NCBI RefSeq assembly: GCF_019711355.1
Contig: NZ_CP081297.1
Coordinates: forward strand, 2,625,001 to 2,689,000
DNA: 64,000 nt
DNA from: Qipengyuania psychrotolerans
GTDB taxonomy: Bacteria; Pseudomonadota; Alphaproteobacteria; Sphingomonadales; Sphingomonadaceae
Reading direction: 5' to 3'
This document shows positions 7,499 to 14,831 of the stretch, one piece after another. Each line of letters starts with the position of its first letter. The first letter of the stretch is position 1. The position numbers and the translations under genes were made by a program. Below the pieces are notes generated by a model that saw only the letters and a list, made by a program, of their open reading frames with translations, was not told where the DNA came from and made no database searches.

Positions 7499-9352
7499 AT
7501 GCAATCCTTCCAAGTCCTGATTATTGGCGGCGGTCACGCCGGCGTAGAGGCGGCCTGCGCGGCCGCACGCATGGGCGCGCATGTTGGACTGGTCAGCTTC
7601 GATCTTACCAAGGTTGGTGCGATGAGCTGTAATCCAGCCATTGGTGGATTGGGGAAGGGCCATTTGGTCCGCGAAGTTGATGCTCTCGATGGAGTTATAG
7701 GCCGCGCAGCCGATGCTGCTGCGATCCACTATCGCATGCTCAACCGTTCTAAAGGTAGCGCGGTGTGGGGCCCACGGATTCAGGCGGACCGGCGGCTATT
7801 TCACATGGCGGTGCAAGGTATCGTCCGAGAGGAGCCTAACCTTACCCTGATCGAAGGTGAGGCTGCTGCATTGCTGCTACGCGGCGGGGAAGTAGCTGGC
7901 CTGGAACTGGCTGACGGGACGTCGATCCTGTCCGATACGGTGGTATTGTGCACTGGGACGTTCCTTGGCGGCACGCTGTTTCGCGGCGAGGAGAGATTTG
8001 AGGGTGGACGGATCGGTGAAGACGCCGCTCGCCGCCTTGCTGCCCAATTACGCGAGGCAGAGCTTCCTATGGCGAGGCTGAAAACGGGAACTCCGCCGCG
8101 CCTCGATGGGCGCACTATCGATTGGGCGCTCTTGGAGGAACAGCCCTCTGACGATGAACATTGGACTATGTCCTCACTGACCGAACGGCGTGTCAATCCT
8201 TCAGTGTTTTGTGCGATTACCCGCACAAATGAATGGGCTCATGATCTCATTCGGGCGAATCTCGAGCGATCACCGCTCTTCTCGGGCGCGATTGGCGCGG
8301 CGGGACCGCGGTATTGCCCGTCAATTGAAGACAAGATTCACCGGTTCGGTGATCGCGATGGGCATCAAGTATTTCTAGAGCCTGAGGGTCTGACCACGCA
8401 CTACGTTTACCCCAATGGCATCAGCACTTCGCTCCCTACCGACGTCCAACTCGGGATGCTCCGAACGATGGCTGGTTTGCACCGCGTCGAAATGGAAGTG
8501 CCCGGTTATGCGGTTGAATATGACCATATCGACCCGCGTGCATTGTTCTCATCGCTCGAGGTGCGCCGCATTCCGGGCCTGTATTGTGCCGGCCAGATTA
8601 ACGGCACAACCGGCTACGAAGAAGCCGCAGCGCAGGGCCTTGTCGCTGGAATGAATGCCGCAGCAAAGGTGTTAGGAAAAGAGCCCGCCGCGCTCGATAG
8701 GGCAAATTCCTATATCGCAGTAATGGTCGATGACCTCACTCTGCAGGGGGTCACCGAACCTTATAGGATGCTGACATCCCGGGCAGAGTACCGTTTGCGC
8801 CTTCGCGCCGCGAATGCGGATACGCGGTTGACCCCCTTGGGAATAGCTGCGGGCTTGGTTGGGAAGGAGCGGACATCCTGGTTCGAAAAGCGCAGCGCGC
8901 GGCATGCTTCGTTGAATGCGCTTCTCCAGTCGTCTGTTTCCGCCAAGGAATTGAATGACAACGGGCACAGGGTCCGGCTTGATGCGGGCGTGCGGCCGGC
9001 CACTGAATGGTTGAGGGGTGGGCATATTGCTGTGGCGGATCTGGCCGACCTAATCGACGGAATTGATCAGACGGATCCGCTGGCTATCGAACTTGCCGAG
9101 GATGCGTTCTACGCCCCTTATCTGGAAAGACAGGATGCGGAGCTACGAGATCTTCGCGCCGGCGAAGGCCTAAAGATACCAGAGGGATTTCGCTACGACG
9201 CTGTGCCCGGCCTTTCAAACGAGATGAAAGAACGACTGTTAGCCGCGCAACCGGGCACACTGTCCGCCGCTGGCCGAATTTCGGGAATTACGCCCTCTGC
9301 ATTAGCCGCGCTGATGGTGCACGTGAAACGCGCCCAAGGAGCCAATGCATGA
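7499..9352 (+). CDS. mnmG: tRNA uridine-5-carboxymethylaminomethyl(34) synthesis enzyme MnmG
   Basis: MnmG (GidA) is the FAD-dependent partner of MnmE in U34 modification. The 617-residue length fits the family (about 620-630). The FAD-binding [10 protein letters not shown] is at residues about 11-20, followed by the MnmG signatures [23 protein letters not shown] and [31 protein letters not shown] and [16 protein letters not shown] occur later, and the helical C-terminus ends in [17 protein letters not shown]. The gene overlaps rsmG by 4 bases (ATGA). The intergenic region before it holds parS site 1. A weaker parS-like sequence lies near its 3' end (9315-9330). Confidence 0.97.
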   Translation: MQSFQVLIIGGGHAGVEAACAAARMGAHVGLVSFDLTKVGAMSCNPAIGGLGKGHLVREVDALDGVIGRAADAAAIHYRMLNRSKGSAVWGPRIQADRRLFHMAVQGIVREEPNLTLIEGEAAALLLRGGEVAGLELADGTSILSDTVVLCTGTFLGGTLFRGEERFEGGRIGEDAARRLAAQLREAELPMARLKTGTPPRLDGRTIDWALLEEQPSDDEHWTMSSLTERRVNPSVFCAITRTNEWAHDLIRANLERSPLFSGAIGAAGPRYCPSIEDKIHRFGDRDGHQVFLEPEGLTTHYVYPNGISTSLPTDVQLGMLRTMAGLHRVEMEVPGYAVEYDHIDPRALFSSLEVRRIPGLYCAGQINGTTGYEEAAAQGLVAGMNAAAKVLGKEPAALDRANSYIAVMVDDLTLQGVTEPYRMLTSRAEYRLRLRAANADTRLTPLGIAAGLVGKERTSWFEKRSARHASLNALLQSSVSAKELNDNGHRVRLDAGVRPATEWLRGGHIAVADLADLIDGIDQTDPLAIELAEDAFYAPYLERQDAELRDLRAGEGLKIPEGFRYDAVPGLSNEMKERLLAAQPGTLSAAGRISGITPSALAALMVHVKRAQGANA

Positions 9353-9981
9353 TTGAAGGCGAAGCTCAGGCTCGTGAATACGTGGGCAAGTTTACTACAG
9401 ATGAGGGTCTCGCCCGGCTTGACCGGCTCGCTGCAGCACTGTCGGCCGAAAACGAAAGCCAAAATCTCGTCTCGAAAGCTTCGCTCGCACAGGTATGGGT
9501 CAGGCACTTCGCAGACTCTGCCCAGCTGTTGGAACATGTTCCACGTGAAACACACGGTCCATGGTTGGATCTCGGTAGCGGCGCAGGATTTCCGGGATTG
9601 GTGCTTGCGGCCTTGCGGCCTGACACCAAGGTAATTCTTATTGAATCGCGAAAGCTGAGAATTGACTGGCTCTCCACGATGAAGGCCGAACTCGGCCTCA
9701 CGAACTGCGTAATCGAAGGTCAGAAACTACAGAACGTCGAAGCGTGCGAAGCGGGAATAATCTCCGCCAGGGCCTTTGCTCCGCTGGCAACGCTCCTCCG
9801 GTTATCCGCACGCTTCTCCACAGCGCGAACACATTGGGTGTTGCCCAAAGGGCGTTCTGCAGCGCAAGAAGTGCGGGAGCTACCTAAGAGCGATCGTCAA
9901 ATGTTCCACGTGGAACAATCTTTGACTGACGCAGATGCCGGAATCGTCGTCGGCAAGGGTAAGGTGAGGGAAAAGGCATGA
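9349..9981 (+). CDS. rsmG: 16S rRNA (guanine527-N7) methyltransferase RsmG
   Basis: RsmG (GidB) methylates G527 of 16S rRNA using S-adenosylmethionine. The 210-residue protein has the family pattern: helical N-terminus, [17 protein letters not shown], then the SAM-binding [16 protein letters not shown] and [14 protein letters not shown], and [13 protein letters not shown]. The C-terminus carries [13 protein letters not shown]. It starts within the mnmG stop (ATGA) and its own stop overlaps the parA start the same way, so mnmG-rsmG-parA-parB are tightly coupled. Two parS palindromes lie inside the coding sequence (9537 and 9902), so part of the amino-acid sequence is constrained by the DNA motif (HVPRET and MFHVEQ). 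Confidence 0.95.
   Translation: MIEGEAQAREYVGKFTTDEGLARLDRLAAALSAENESQNLVSKASLAQVWVRHFADSAQLLEHVPRETHGPWLDLGSGAGFPGLVLAALRPDTKVILIESRKLRIDWLSTMKAELGLTNCVIEGQKLQNVEACEAGIISARAFAPLATLLRLSARFSTARTHWVLPKGRSAAQEVRELPKSDRQMFHVEQSLTDADAGIVVGKGKVREKA
9537..9552. other. parS centromere site 2 (inside rsmG)
   Basis: TGTTCCACGTGAAACA, 15 of 16 matches to consensus TGTTTCACGTGAAACA. It lies within the rsmG coding region, 2.1 kb from site 1 and about 1.2 kb before parB. Confidence 0.9.
9902..9917. other. parS centromere site 3 (inside rsmG)
   Basis: TGTTCCACGTGGAACA, identical to site 1 and perfectly palindromic, near the 3' end of rsmG and 60 bases before the parA start. Occupancy by ParB here could also influence parAB expression. 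Confidence 0.93.
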
Positions 9982-10769
9982 TCACGGTCGCAATTGCCAA
10001 TCAGAAGGGTGGAGTGGGCAAAACCACCACCGCCATCAACATCGCCACTGCAATGGCCGCGACTGGCTGGAAAACGCTTCTCGTTGATCTCGATCCTCAG
10101 GGTAATGCTTCCACCGGTATGGGCATCGACAGCTCGGCGCGGGGCAATTCAAGCTACGACCTGCTGCTCGACCAAGGGACTTTGGCCGACTGCGCGCAGC
10201 CCACTGAAATTCCGGGCCTCGACATTGTCCCCGCGACACAAGATCTTTCGGGTGCCGAGATTGAGCTGGTTTCAGTGGACGACCGTACCTCGCGCCTCAG
10301 CAAGGCTTTGTCCCAATCGGGCAGGGGTGGTTTCCCCGGTTACGATATCTGCTTCATCGATTGCCCGCCATCGCTCGGTCTTTTGACGCTGAATGCCCTG
10401 GGGGCGGCAGACACTCTGCTCGTGCCGCTGCAATGTGAATTCTTCGCGCTAGAGGGTCTCAGCCAGCTTTTGCAGACAGTCGAGAGGGTGCAACAACGCT
10501 TTAATGCTGATCTGGGCATCGTCGGCATAGCGCTCACCATGTTCGATCGGCGCAACCGTCTGACGGACCAGGTTGCTGATGATGTGCGGGATTGCCTCGG
10601 TAATCTCGTCTTCGAAAATGTTATCCCGCGTAATGTACGCCTGTCGGAGGCACCCAGCCACGGGATGCCTGCGCTCGTTTACGACCACAATTGTCCCGGC
10701 AGCCGCGCCTATATCGGATTGGCGCGTGAGCTGATTGGAAGATTACCTGAGAAGAGGAAGGCTGCATGA
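9978..10769 (+). CDS. parA: Chromosome partitioning ATPase ParA
   Basis: ParA (Soj family) is a Walker-type ATPase that binds DNA as an ATP dimer and drives segregation of ParB-parS complexes. The 263-residue protein starts [20 protein letters not shown] with the deviant Walker A at residues 10-17. DLDPQGNAS follows, then Walker B in FIDCPPSLGLLTLNAL, and VPLQCEFFALEGLSQL and later NVRLSEAPSHG, all standard for chromosomal ParA. It lacks an N-terminal DNA-binding extension, unlike plasmid type Ia ParA. Both ends overlap neighbours as ATGA, with rsmG before and parB after. Confidence 0.97.
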   Translation: MITVAIANQKGGVGKTTTAINIATAMAATGWKTLLVDLDPQGNASTGMGIDSSARGNSSYDLLLDQGTLADCAQPTEIPGLDIVPATQDLSGAEIELVSVDDRTSRLSKALSQSGRGGFPGYDICFIDCPPSLGLLTLNALGAADTLLVPLQCEFFALEGLSQLLQTVERVQQRFNADLGIVGIALTMFDRRNRLTDQVADDVRDCLGNLVFENVIPRNVRLSEAPSHGMPALVYDHNCPGSRAYIGLARELIGRLPEKRKAA

Positions 10770-11704
10770 GCCAGGCAATCGATCGCAAAAAGAAGCTAGG
10801 CCGCGGTCTCGGCGCTCTCCTTGGTGAAGTGCAGCGTGAAGAACCGTTGGTTCAAAAAGATAACGATCGCAATCAGTTGGGCGATACGGAAGTGCTGACC
10901 CGCACCACCGGTTTGAGCGATATCGCGGTGGCGGATATCGAGCCACTACCCGGACAGCCGCGCACGCACTTCGATGACGCGGCGCTCGATGAACTGGCAG
11001 CATCAATCGCTCAGCGCGGTGTCATTCAGCCGATTATCGTAACGCCGAAGGGCGGGGGACGTTACCGCCTTGTGGCTGGCGAACGCCGCTGGCGCGCCGC
11101 ACAGCGCGCCCGATTGCATCACATTCCGGCCATCGTGCGCGAGCTGGATCAGCGCGAGGTCCTCGCGCTCGCTCTGATCGAGAATCTCCAGCGGGAAGAC
11201 CTCAACCCTCTGGAAGAGGCGCGAGCGTATCAGACGCTTGCCGATGATGAAGGCATGACCCAGGCCGAGATTGCTGGCCTAGTTGATAAGTCCCGCAGCC
11301 ACGTGGCGAACCTGCAGCGCCTGCTGGTTCTGCCGGAAGGTGTGCTGGGATTATTGGCTTCCGGCAAACTTTCCATGGGCCACGCCCGCGCATTGATCGG
11401 GAATGACGATGCGGTCGCCATCGCGGAACGCGCCGCAAAGGAAAACCTGTCCGTCCGCGAGGTCGAGAAACTTGCCCGGGGCGCCAGTCGGCCCAAGAAA
11501 GAGCGTCAGGCCACTCCCAAAATCCCCGAAGCAGAAACCGACGCCGACATTGCCGCTGTGCAAGGGCATCTCGAGGAGTTTCTTGGACTTCCGGTCAAGA
11601 TCAGAACCGACGATACGCCGAGCACCGGGACAGTCACGATCCGCTATCACACACTCGATCAACTTGACCTGATCTGCCAGCGTCTGACCGGCGGCGACAT
11701 TTAA
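10766..11704 (+). CDS. parB: Chromosome partitioning protein ParB
   Basis: ParB is the CTP-dependent clamp that loads at parS and spreads. The 312-residue protein shows the N-terminal ParA-activating segment (KKLGRGLGALLGE, residues about 10-21). The CTP-binding region includes PGQPRTHFDDAALDELAASI and GERRWRAAQRA (about 105-115) and is followed by ENLQREDLNPLEEARAY. A helix-turn-helix lies around MTQAEIAGLVDKSRSHVANL, then a linker rich in Lys/Pro and a C-terminal dimerisation domain. The start overlaps parA by 4 bases. Three matching parS sites in the preceding 3.4 kb support the assignment. Confidence 0.97.
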   Translation: MSQAIDRKKKLGRGLGALLGEVQREEPLVQKDNDRNQLGDTEVLTRTTGLSDIAVADIEPLPGQPRTHFDDAALDELAASIAQRGVIQPIIVTPKGGGRYRLVAGERRWRAAQRARLHHIPAIVRELDQREVLALALIENLQREDLNPLEEARAYQTLADDEGMTQAEIAGLVDKSRSHVANLQRLLVLPEGVLGLLASGKLSMGHARALIGNDDAVAIAERAAKENLSVREVEKLARGASRPKKERQATPKIPEAETDADIAAVQGHLEEFLGLPVKIRTDDTPSTGTVTIRYHTLDQLDLICQRLTGGDI

Positions 11705-11851
11705 GCCGTCGCGGTTTTACGCCCATTCGGGTGATATCTGCGCCTTGGCCTGTTCCAGCGCTTGTCGCGACGCGGCTGGCATCCTAGCCAATCGGGTGAA
11801 GTAAGCGGGATCAGGCTTGTGCCGAAGGAGCAGCAGAAATACTCGGGCGCT

Positions 11852-14437
11852 ATGCTCCGCGCCGTTCTACGCGGCCAGCGGCTCGCTCCGCTTGTCCTCG
11901 TCGATTTTCTCATACTGGCTGTAGTAACGGCGATCAGTTTCCTGCTTGCCCAGACTACTCTGCTGAGTGTGATGGACGGGTTCGCATACGATACGGCCAC
12001 CAAATACGAAGTCGCGCAGCCACCGAAGACGCTCCTTATCGAACAAGATGCCGACTTCTTGTCCGGCAGCTCGAACCCCCCCGGCGATCTTGTAGATGGC
12101 GCCAGCGCCAGCGATCTTCGTGCGATAGGTTTTTTTGAGATAAATCAGGATGATATGGCGCTTTCGAGCGTCGGAAGAGTGTCCATACCAGCAGTCTTCA
12201 AGCTTCCCGCAGAGAGAGTGCCTGCAAAACTGGCCTGGCAAATGCCCGGCGCAAATGATGTGATATCGGCTGGAGGCACCCCGGTGCCGGCTGTCTCGCT
12301 TCCACCGCGCTACGGAATACACAGAGCCTTGCTGCCCCAGGTTGAGGGGGAAGCGGGGCCGCTTTCGCTGTTTGAAGCAGCGCTCTCAGGGCGCGGCGAT
12401 ATAAAAGGGCTTTACTGGCCGCGAATGCCCAAGGGGCAGAACATTCCCCGCATTACCGCATCACAGCTTGTTGCGGGCAATTTCGCAGCAGGTGAGCTGA
12501 CGGGTCTGACCGCAATTGTCCTCCCGGCCGGGGTGGAGGGGCAAACCACTATTGCGACTTCGCTAGATCCCGAGGGAAGATCTGCAACCAGAGCGGTATT
12601 GGCGGCCCACGCGGTTCAATCCTTGCTCGACCGACGAGAGGTGCAGCCCGCGAGCACCTTGCTAGCGCTTCTTGTCATCCTGCTCGCCGCTCTGCTGACA
12701 CTGTTTCTGACAGAATTCGCTGCAAACCGGCGAAATTTCATAGTGTTACTACCGGCTACGGTCTTGCTGGCACTCGCCGGCGGATGGATTGTTCTCCAGA
12801 CCCTCAACATCATGATCCCAATTTCAGGAATTGTTGTTGCAGTTCTTCTGGCGTGCACCGCAAAGGCATCCGCTATCCAGTGGCGCCGCGAACACCGGCT
12901 GGGCGGAACTATCGATAGCGCCATCGACTTGGCTTTCAGCCGCAGCCTGTTTCAGGATGCTGCCAAGCTTCCCAAGCAGTTCGAAATATTGCCGGAATTG
13001 CTCGGCCTGCCGCGCACAGCCATTTTCATGCGGGACGGCCATTCCGGTAATTGGCGGTTCGAACATGCGAGTGACGCTGGCCAGGAAGATGTTGACCTTG
13101 TTTCGGCCGCTTCGCGCAAAAAAATGCGTGAGGTGGCGTCAGTGCGGCGCCCGATTAATGCCGGGCCGCTCACGCCAAACTGGGGTGAGGGGACGAAGGC
13201 CGCGCTCCTGCCATCCGGCGATGTGGAATATCTGCTGCTGTACGAATTACCGAGAGGTAAGCGAAGAAAGCACGTCCGCAAGCTTCTGGCAGATTCGATC
13301 ATCCGTGCACGGGCGATGCGGCATTGGCAGCATCGCCTGCTTGCCGATAGCGATGCTGGCCAGACACGTATAACCCTCGAACAGCGGGTGCAAAGCGCCG
13401 CAAACCTGATTACGCTTCAGGGAAGTGAGCTTTCCGGAGGGTTGGAGGCGCTGGACACGGGCGTGTTCGTTTTCCGGCAGCTGGGCCTCCCGGTCCATGC
13501 AAACCGCCAGATGCGCGAAATTCTTTCGCTTGCCGGCATTTCACCTGAAAGCACCGTCGTTTCCGAGGCTCTTGTAGCCCTTACCGACCTTGATCACCCA
13601 CGCGTGACAAGCATGATCAGGGATGTCTTGCTCCATGGTAGCGAGATGCGCGTGCCGATGCGCGATCTTGGCGCGCGGCAACGCGTATTGCGCCTGGGAC
13701 TGTTTGCCAGCGACGGCGATAGGGCCCAGAGCGTCATAGTTCTCGAAGCGATTGATGTAACCGAATTGGACCAACTGGCCGAGCTGCGCCTCGCAGTCGG
13801 TACATTCATCGACCGCCAGCTTCGCAACGACCTTGAGGCGATCAGCCTCGGAATCTCGCTGGCCGCCGATCCCCGGCTGAAGCGACCAGCGCTCGAACGG
13901 ACGGTTGACCGGATAGCTGCTGTTGCAAGCCGCGCAATTGGCCGCCTCGAGGAGGTGCGCAGCCTGCTCGAAGATAGTCCTGGCGATTCGACTGCGCCCT
14001 ACTATCCAATCGAGGCTCGCAATACTGTGCAGCAGGCGATTGATCGCGCGGCCCCCTTTGCCGAGGAGCTGGGGGTTAGGATTGCCGCGGATCTTCCGGC
14101 GCTGAGTGGTTTCAGTCTAGCAGAACCGTTGATGCTCTCAGACATGATCGAGGCAATGTTGCGCCTGGTTATTGCCGACACGTCAAATGAAGACGAGGTG
14201 TCGATTTCGGTCGAAGAGGCAGAGGAAACCACGCGGATTGCCATTTCGGGCGGCTTCGGACTGCCGTTTGACCGCTTCTGCGCGGCGCTGGAAGCTTCTC
14301 CAGGCGAAGTGCCGGTGGAATACCAGATTGCGCGGGCAGGAATGGACGAGGCTATCCAGTGGAAGGCCGCTGTTACCTATTACAGTTCGGCTGGCGGCGG
14401 GTACCGGTTCGACATCAAACTGAGGCGGATTGGATGA
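11852..14437 (+). CDS. CHASE2-domain membrane sensor with degenerate histidine-kinase core
   Basis: From ATG 11852 the protein has 861 residues. TM1 (about 13-35) is followed by a periplasmic CHASE2-like region ending in VLAAHAVQSLLDRREV and the three closely spaced membrane helices (about 283-365) that always follow CHASE2. The cytoplasmic part has a PAS-like segment (GLEALDTGVFVFRQLGLPVHANRQ) and a kinase-like tail. In the segment matching the H-box, FIDRQLRNDLEAI aligns with F-V-S-H-E-L-R-T-P-L-x-x-I, placing Arg655 at the phospho-histidine. I see no N-box Asn or DxGxG glycine loop either. It is therefore probably a pseudokinase that senses and signals by conformation. No good ribosome-binding site distinguishes 11852 from GTG 11819 or TTG 11762. 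It overlaps the receiver gene as ATGA and heads the polymer island. Confidence 0.75.
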   Translation: MLRAVLRGQRLAPLVLVDFLILAVVTAISFLLAQTTLLSVMDGFAYDTATKYEVAQPPKTLLIEQDADFLSGSSNPPGDLVDGASASDLRAIGFFEINQDDMALSSVGRVSIPAVFKLPAERVPAKLAWQMPGANDVISAGGTPVPAVSLPPRYGIHRALLPQVEGEAGPLSLFEAALSGRGDIKGLYWPRMPKGQNIPRITASQLVAGNFAAGELTGLTAIVLPAGVEGQTTIATSLDPEGRSATRAVLAAHAVQSLLDRREVQPASTLLALLVILLAALLTLFLTEFAANRRNFIVLLPATVLLALAGGWIVLQTLNIMIPISGIVVAVLLACTAKASAIQWRREHRLGGTIDSAIDLAFSRSLFQDAAKLPKQFEILPELLGLPRTAIFMRDGHSGNWRFEHASDAGQEDVDLVSAASRKKMREVASVRRPINAGPLTPNWGEGTKAALLPSGDVEYLLLYELPRGKRRKHVRKLLADSIIRARAMRHWQHRLLADSDAGQTRITLEQRVQSAANLITLQGSELSGGLEALDTGVFVFRQLGLPVHANRQMREILSLAGISPESTVVSEALVALTDLDHPRVTSMIRDVLLHGSEMRVPMRDLGARQRVLRLGLFASDGDRAQSVIVLEAIDVTELDQLAELRLAVGTFIDRQLRNDLEAISLGISLAADPRLKRPALERTVDRIAAVASRAIGRLEEVRSLLEDSPGDSTAPYYPIEARNTVQQAIDRAAPFAEELGVRIAADLPALSGFSLAEPLMLSDMIEAMLRLVIADTSNEDEVSISVEEAEETTRIAISGGFGLPFDRFCAALEASPGEVPVEYQIARAGMDEAIQWKAAVTYYSSAGGGYRFDIKLRRIG

Positions 14438-14805
14438 CTGAAAAGTCGATATTGCTCATCGATGATGATGAATTGCTGTGCGACATGGTCGCGCAGTTGT
14501 TGGAGCTCGAGGGCTACTCGGTGGCAGTCGCCCATGATGGCCGCAAGGGTCTGGAAATGGTCGGCCAGATGCAATTCGACTGCATTTTGCTGGACCTCGT
14601 GATGCCCAAGATGGACGGCCTGCAATTCATGCGCCGAATTGCAGAAGAAATGCCCGGCCACCCCCCAATCGTGGTCATATCCGCTTCAGTAACCAACGAT
14701 ATTCTAGCCGAGGGCCGCGATTTTGGCGTTCGGGGGATGATCCGCAAGCCTGTAACCGCGCAAGATCTGGTAGCTGCGATAGAGAAGGTCACTGCCGATG
14801 CCTGA
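14434..14805 (+). CDS. Single-domain response regulator (receiver only)
   Basis: A 123-residue CheY-like receiver. The acidic triplet is D10-D12, the phospho-acceptor is Asp54 (CILLDLVMPKMDG), the switch Ser is Ser83 (VVISAS) and the conserved lysine is Lys105 (IRKPV). The set is complete, so it should be phosphorylatable. There is no DNA-binding or other output domain. It starts in the stop codon of the CHASE2 pseudokinase gene (ATGA) and ends 26 bases before the PgsC-like gene. This suggests it links a signal to polymer assembly by protein-protein contact. Because its partner kinase looks inactive, the phosphoryl source is probably elsewhere, possibly the receiver-Hpt protein at 24070. Confidence 0.9.
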   Translation: MTEKSILLIDDDELLCDMVAQLLELEGYSVAVAHDGRKGLEMVGQMQFDCILLDLVMPKMDGLQFMRRIAEEMPGHPPIVVISASVTNDILAEGRDFGVRGMIRKPVTAQDLVAAIEKVTADA

Positions 14806-14831
14806 GGGCAGCTGATCATGAAGGTCGCGCC

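Noticed and set aside
9802-9815. TTATCCGCA as a DnaA box marking oriC inside rsmG
   Set aside because: A single 8-of-9 match inside a gene with no AT-rich region or clustering; similar single matches occur elsewhere (for example about 37481).
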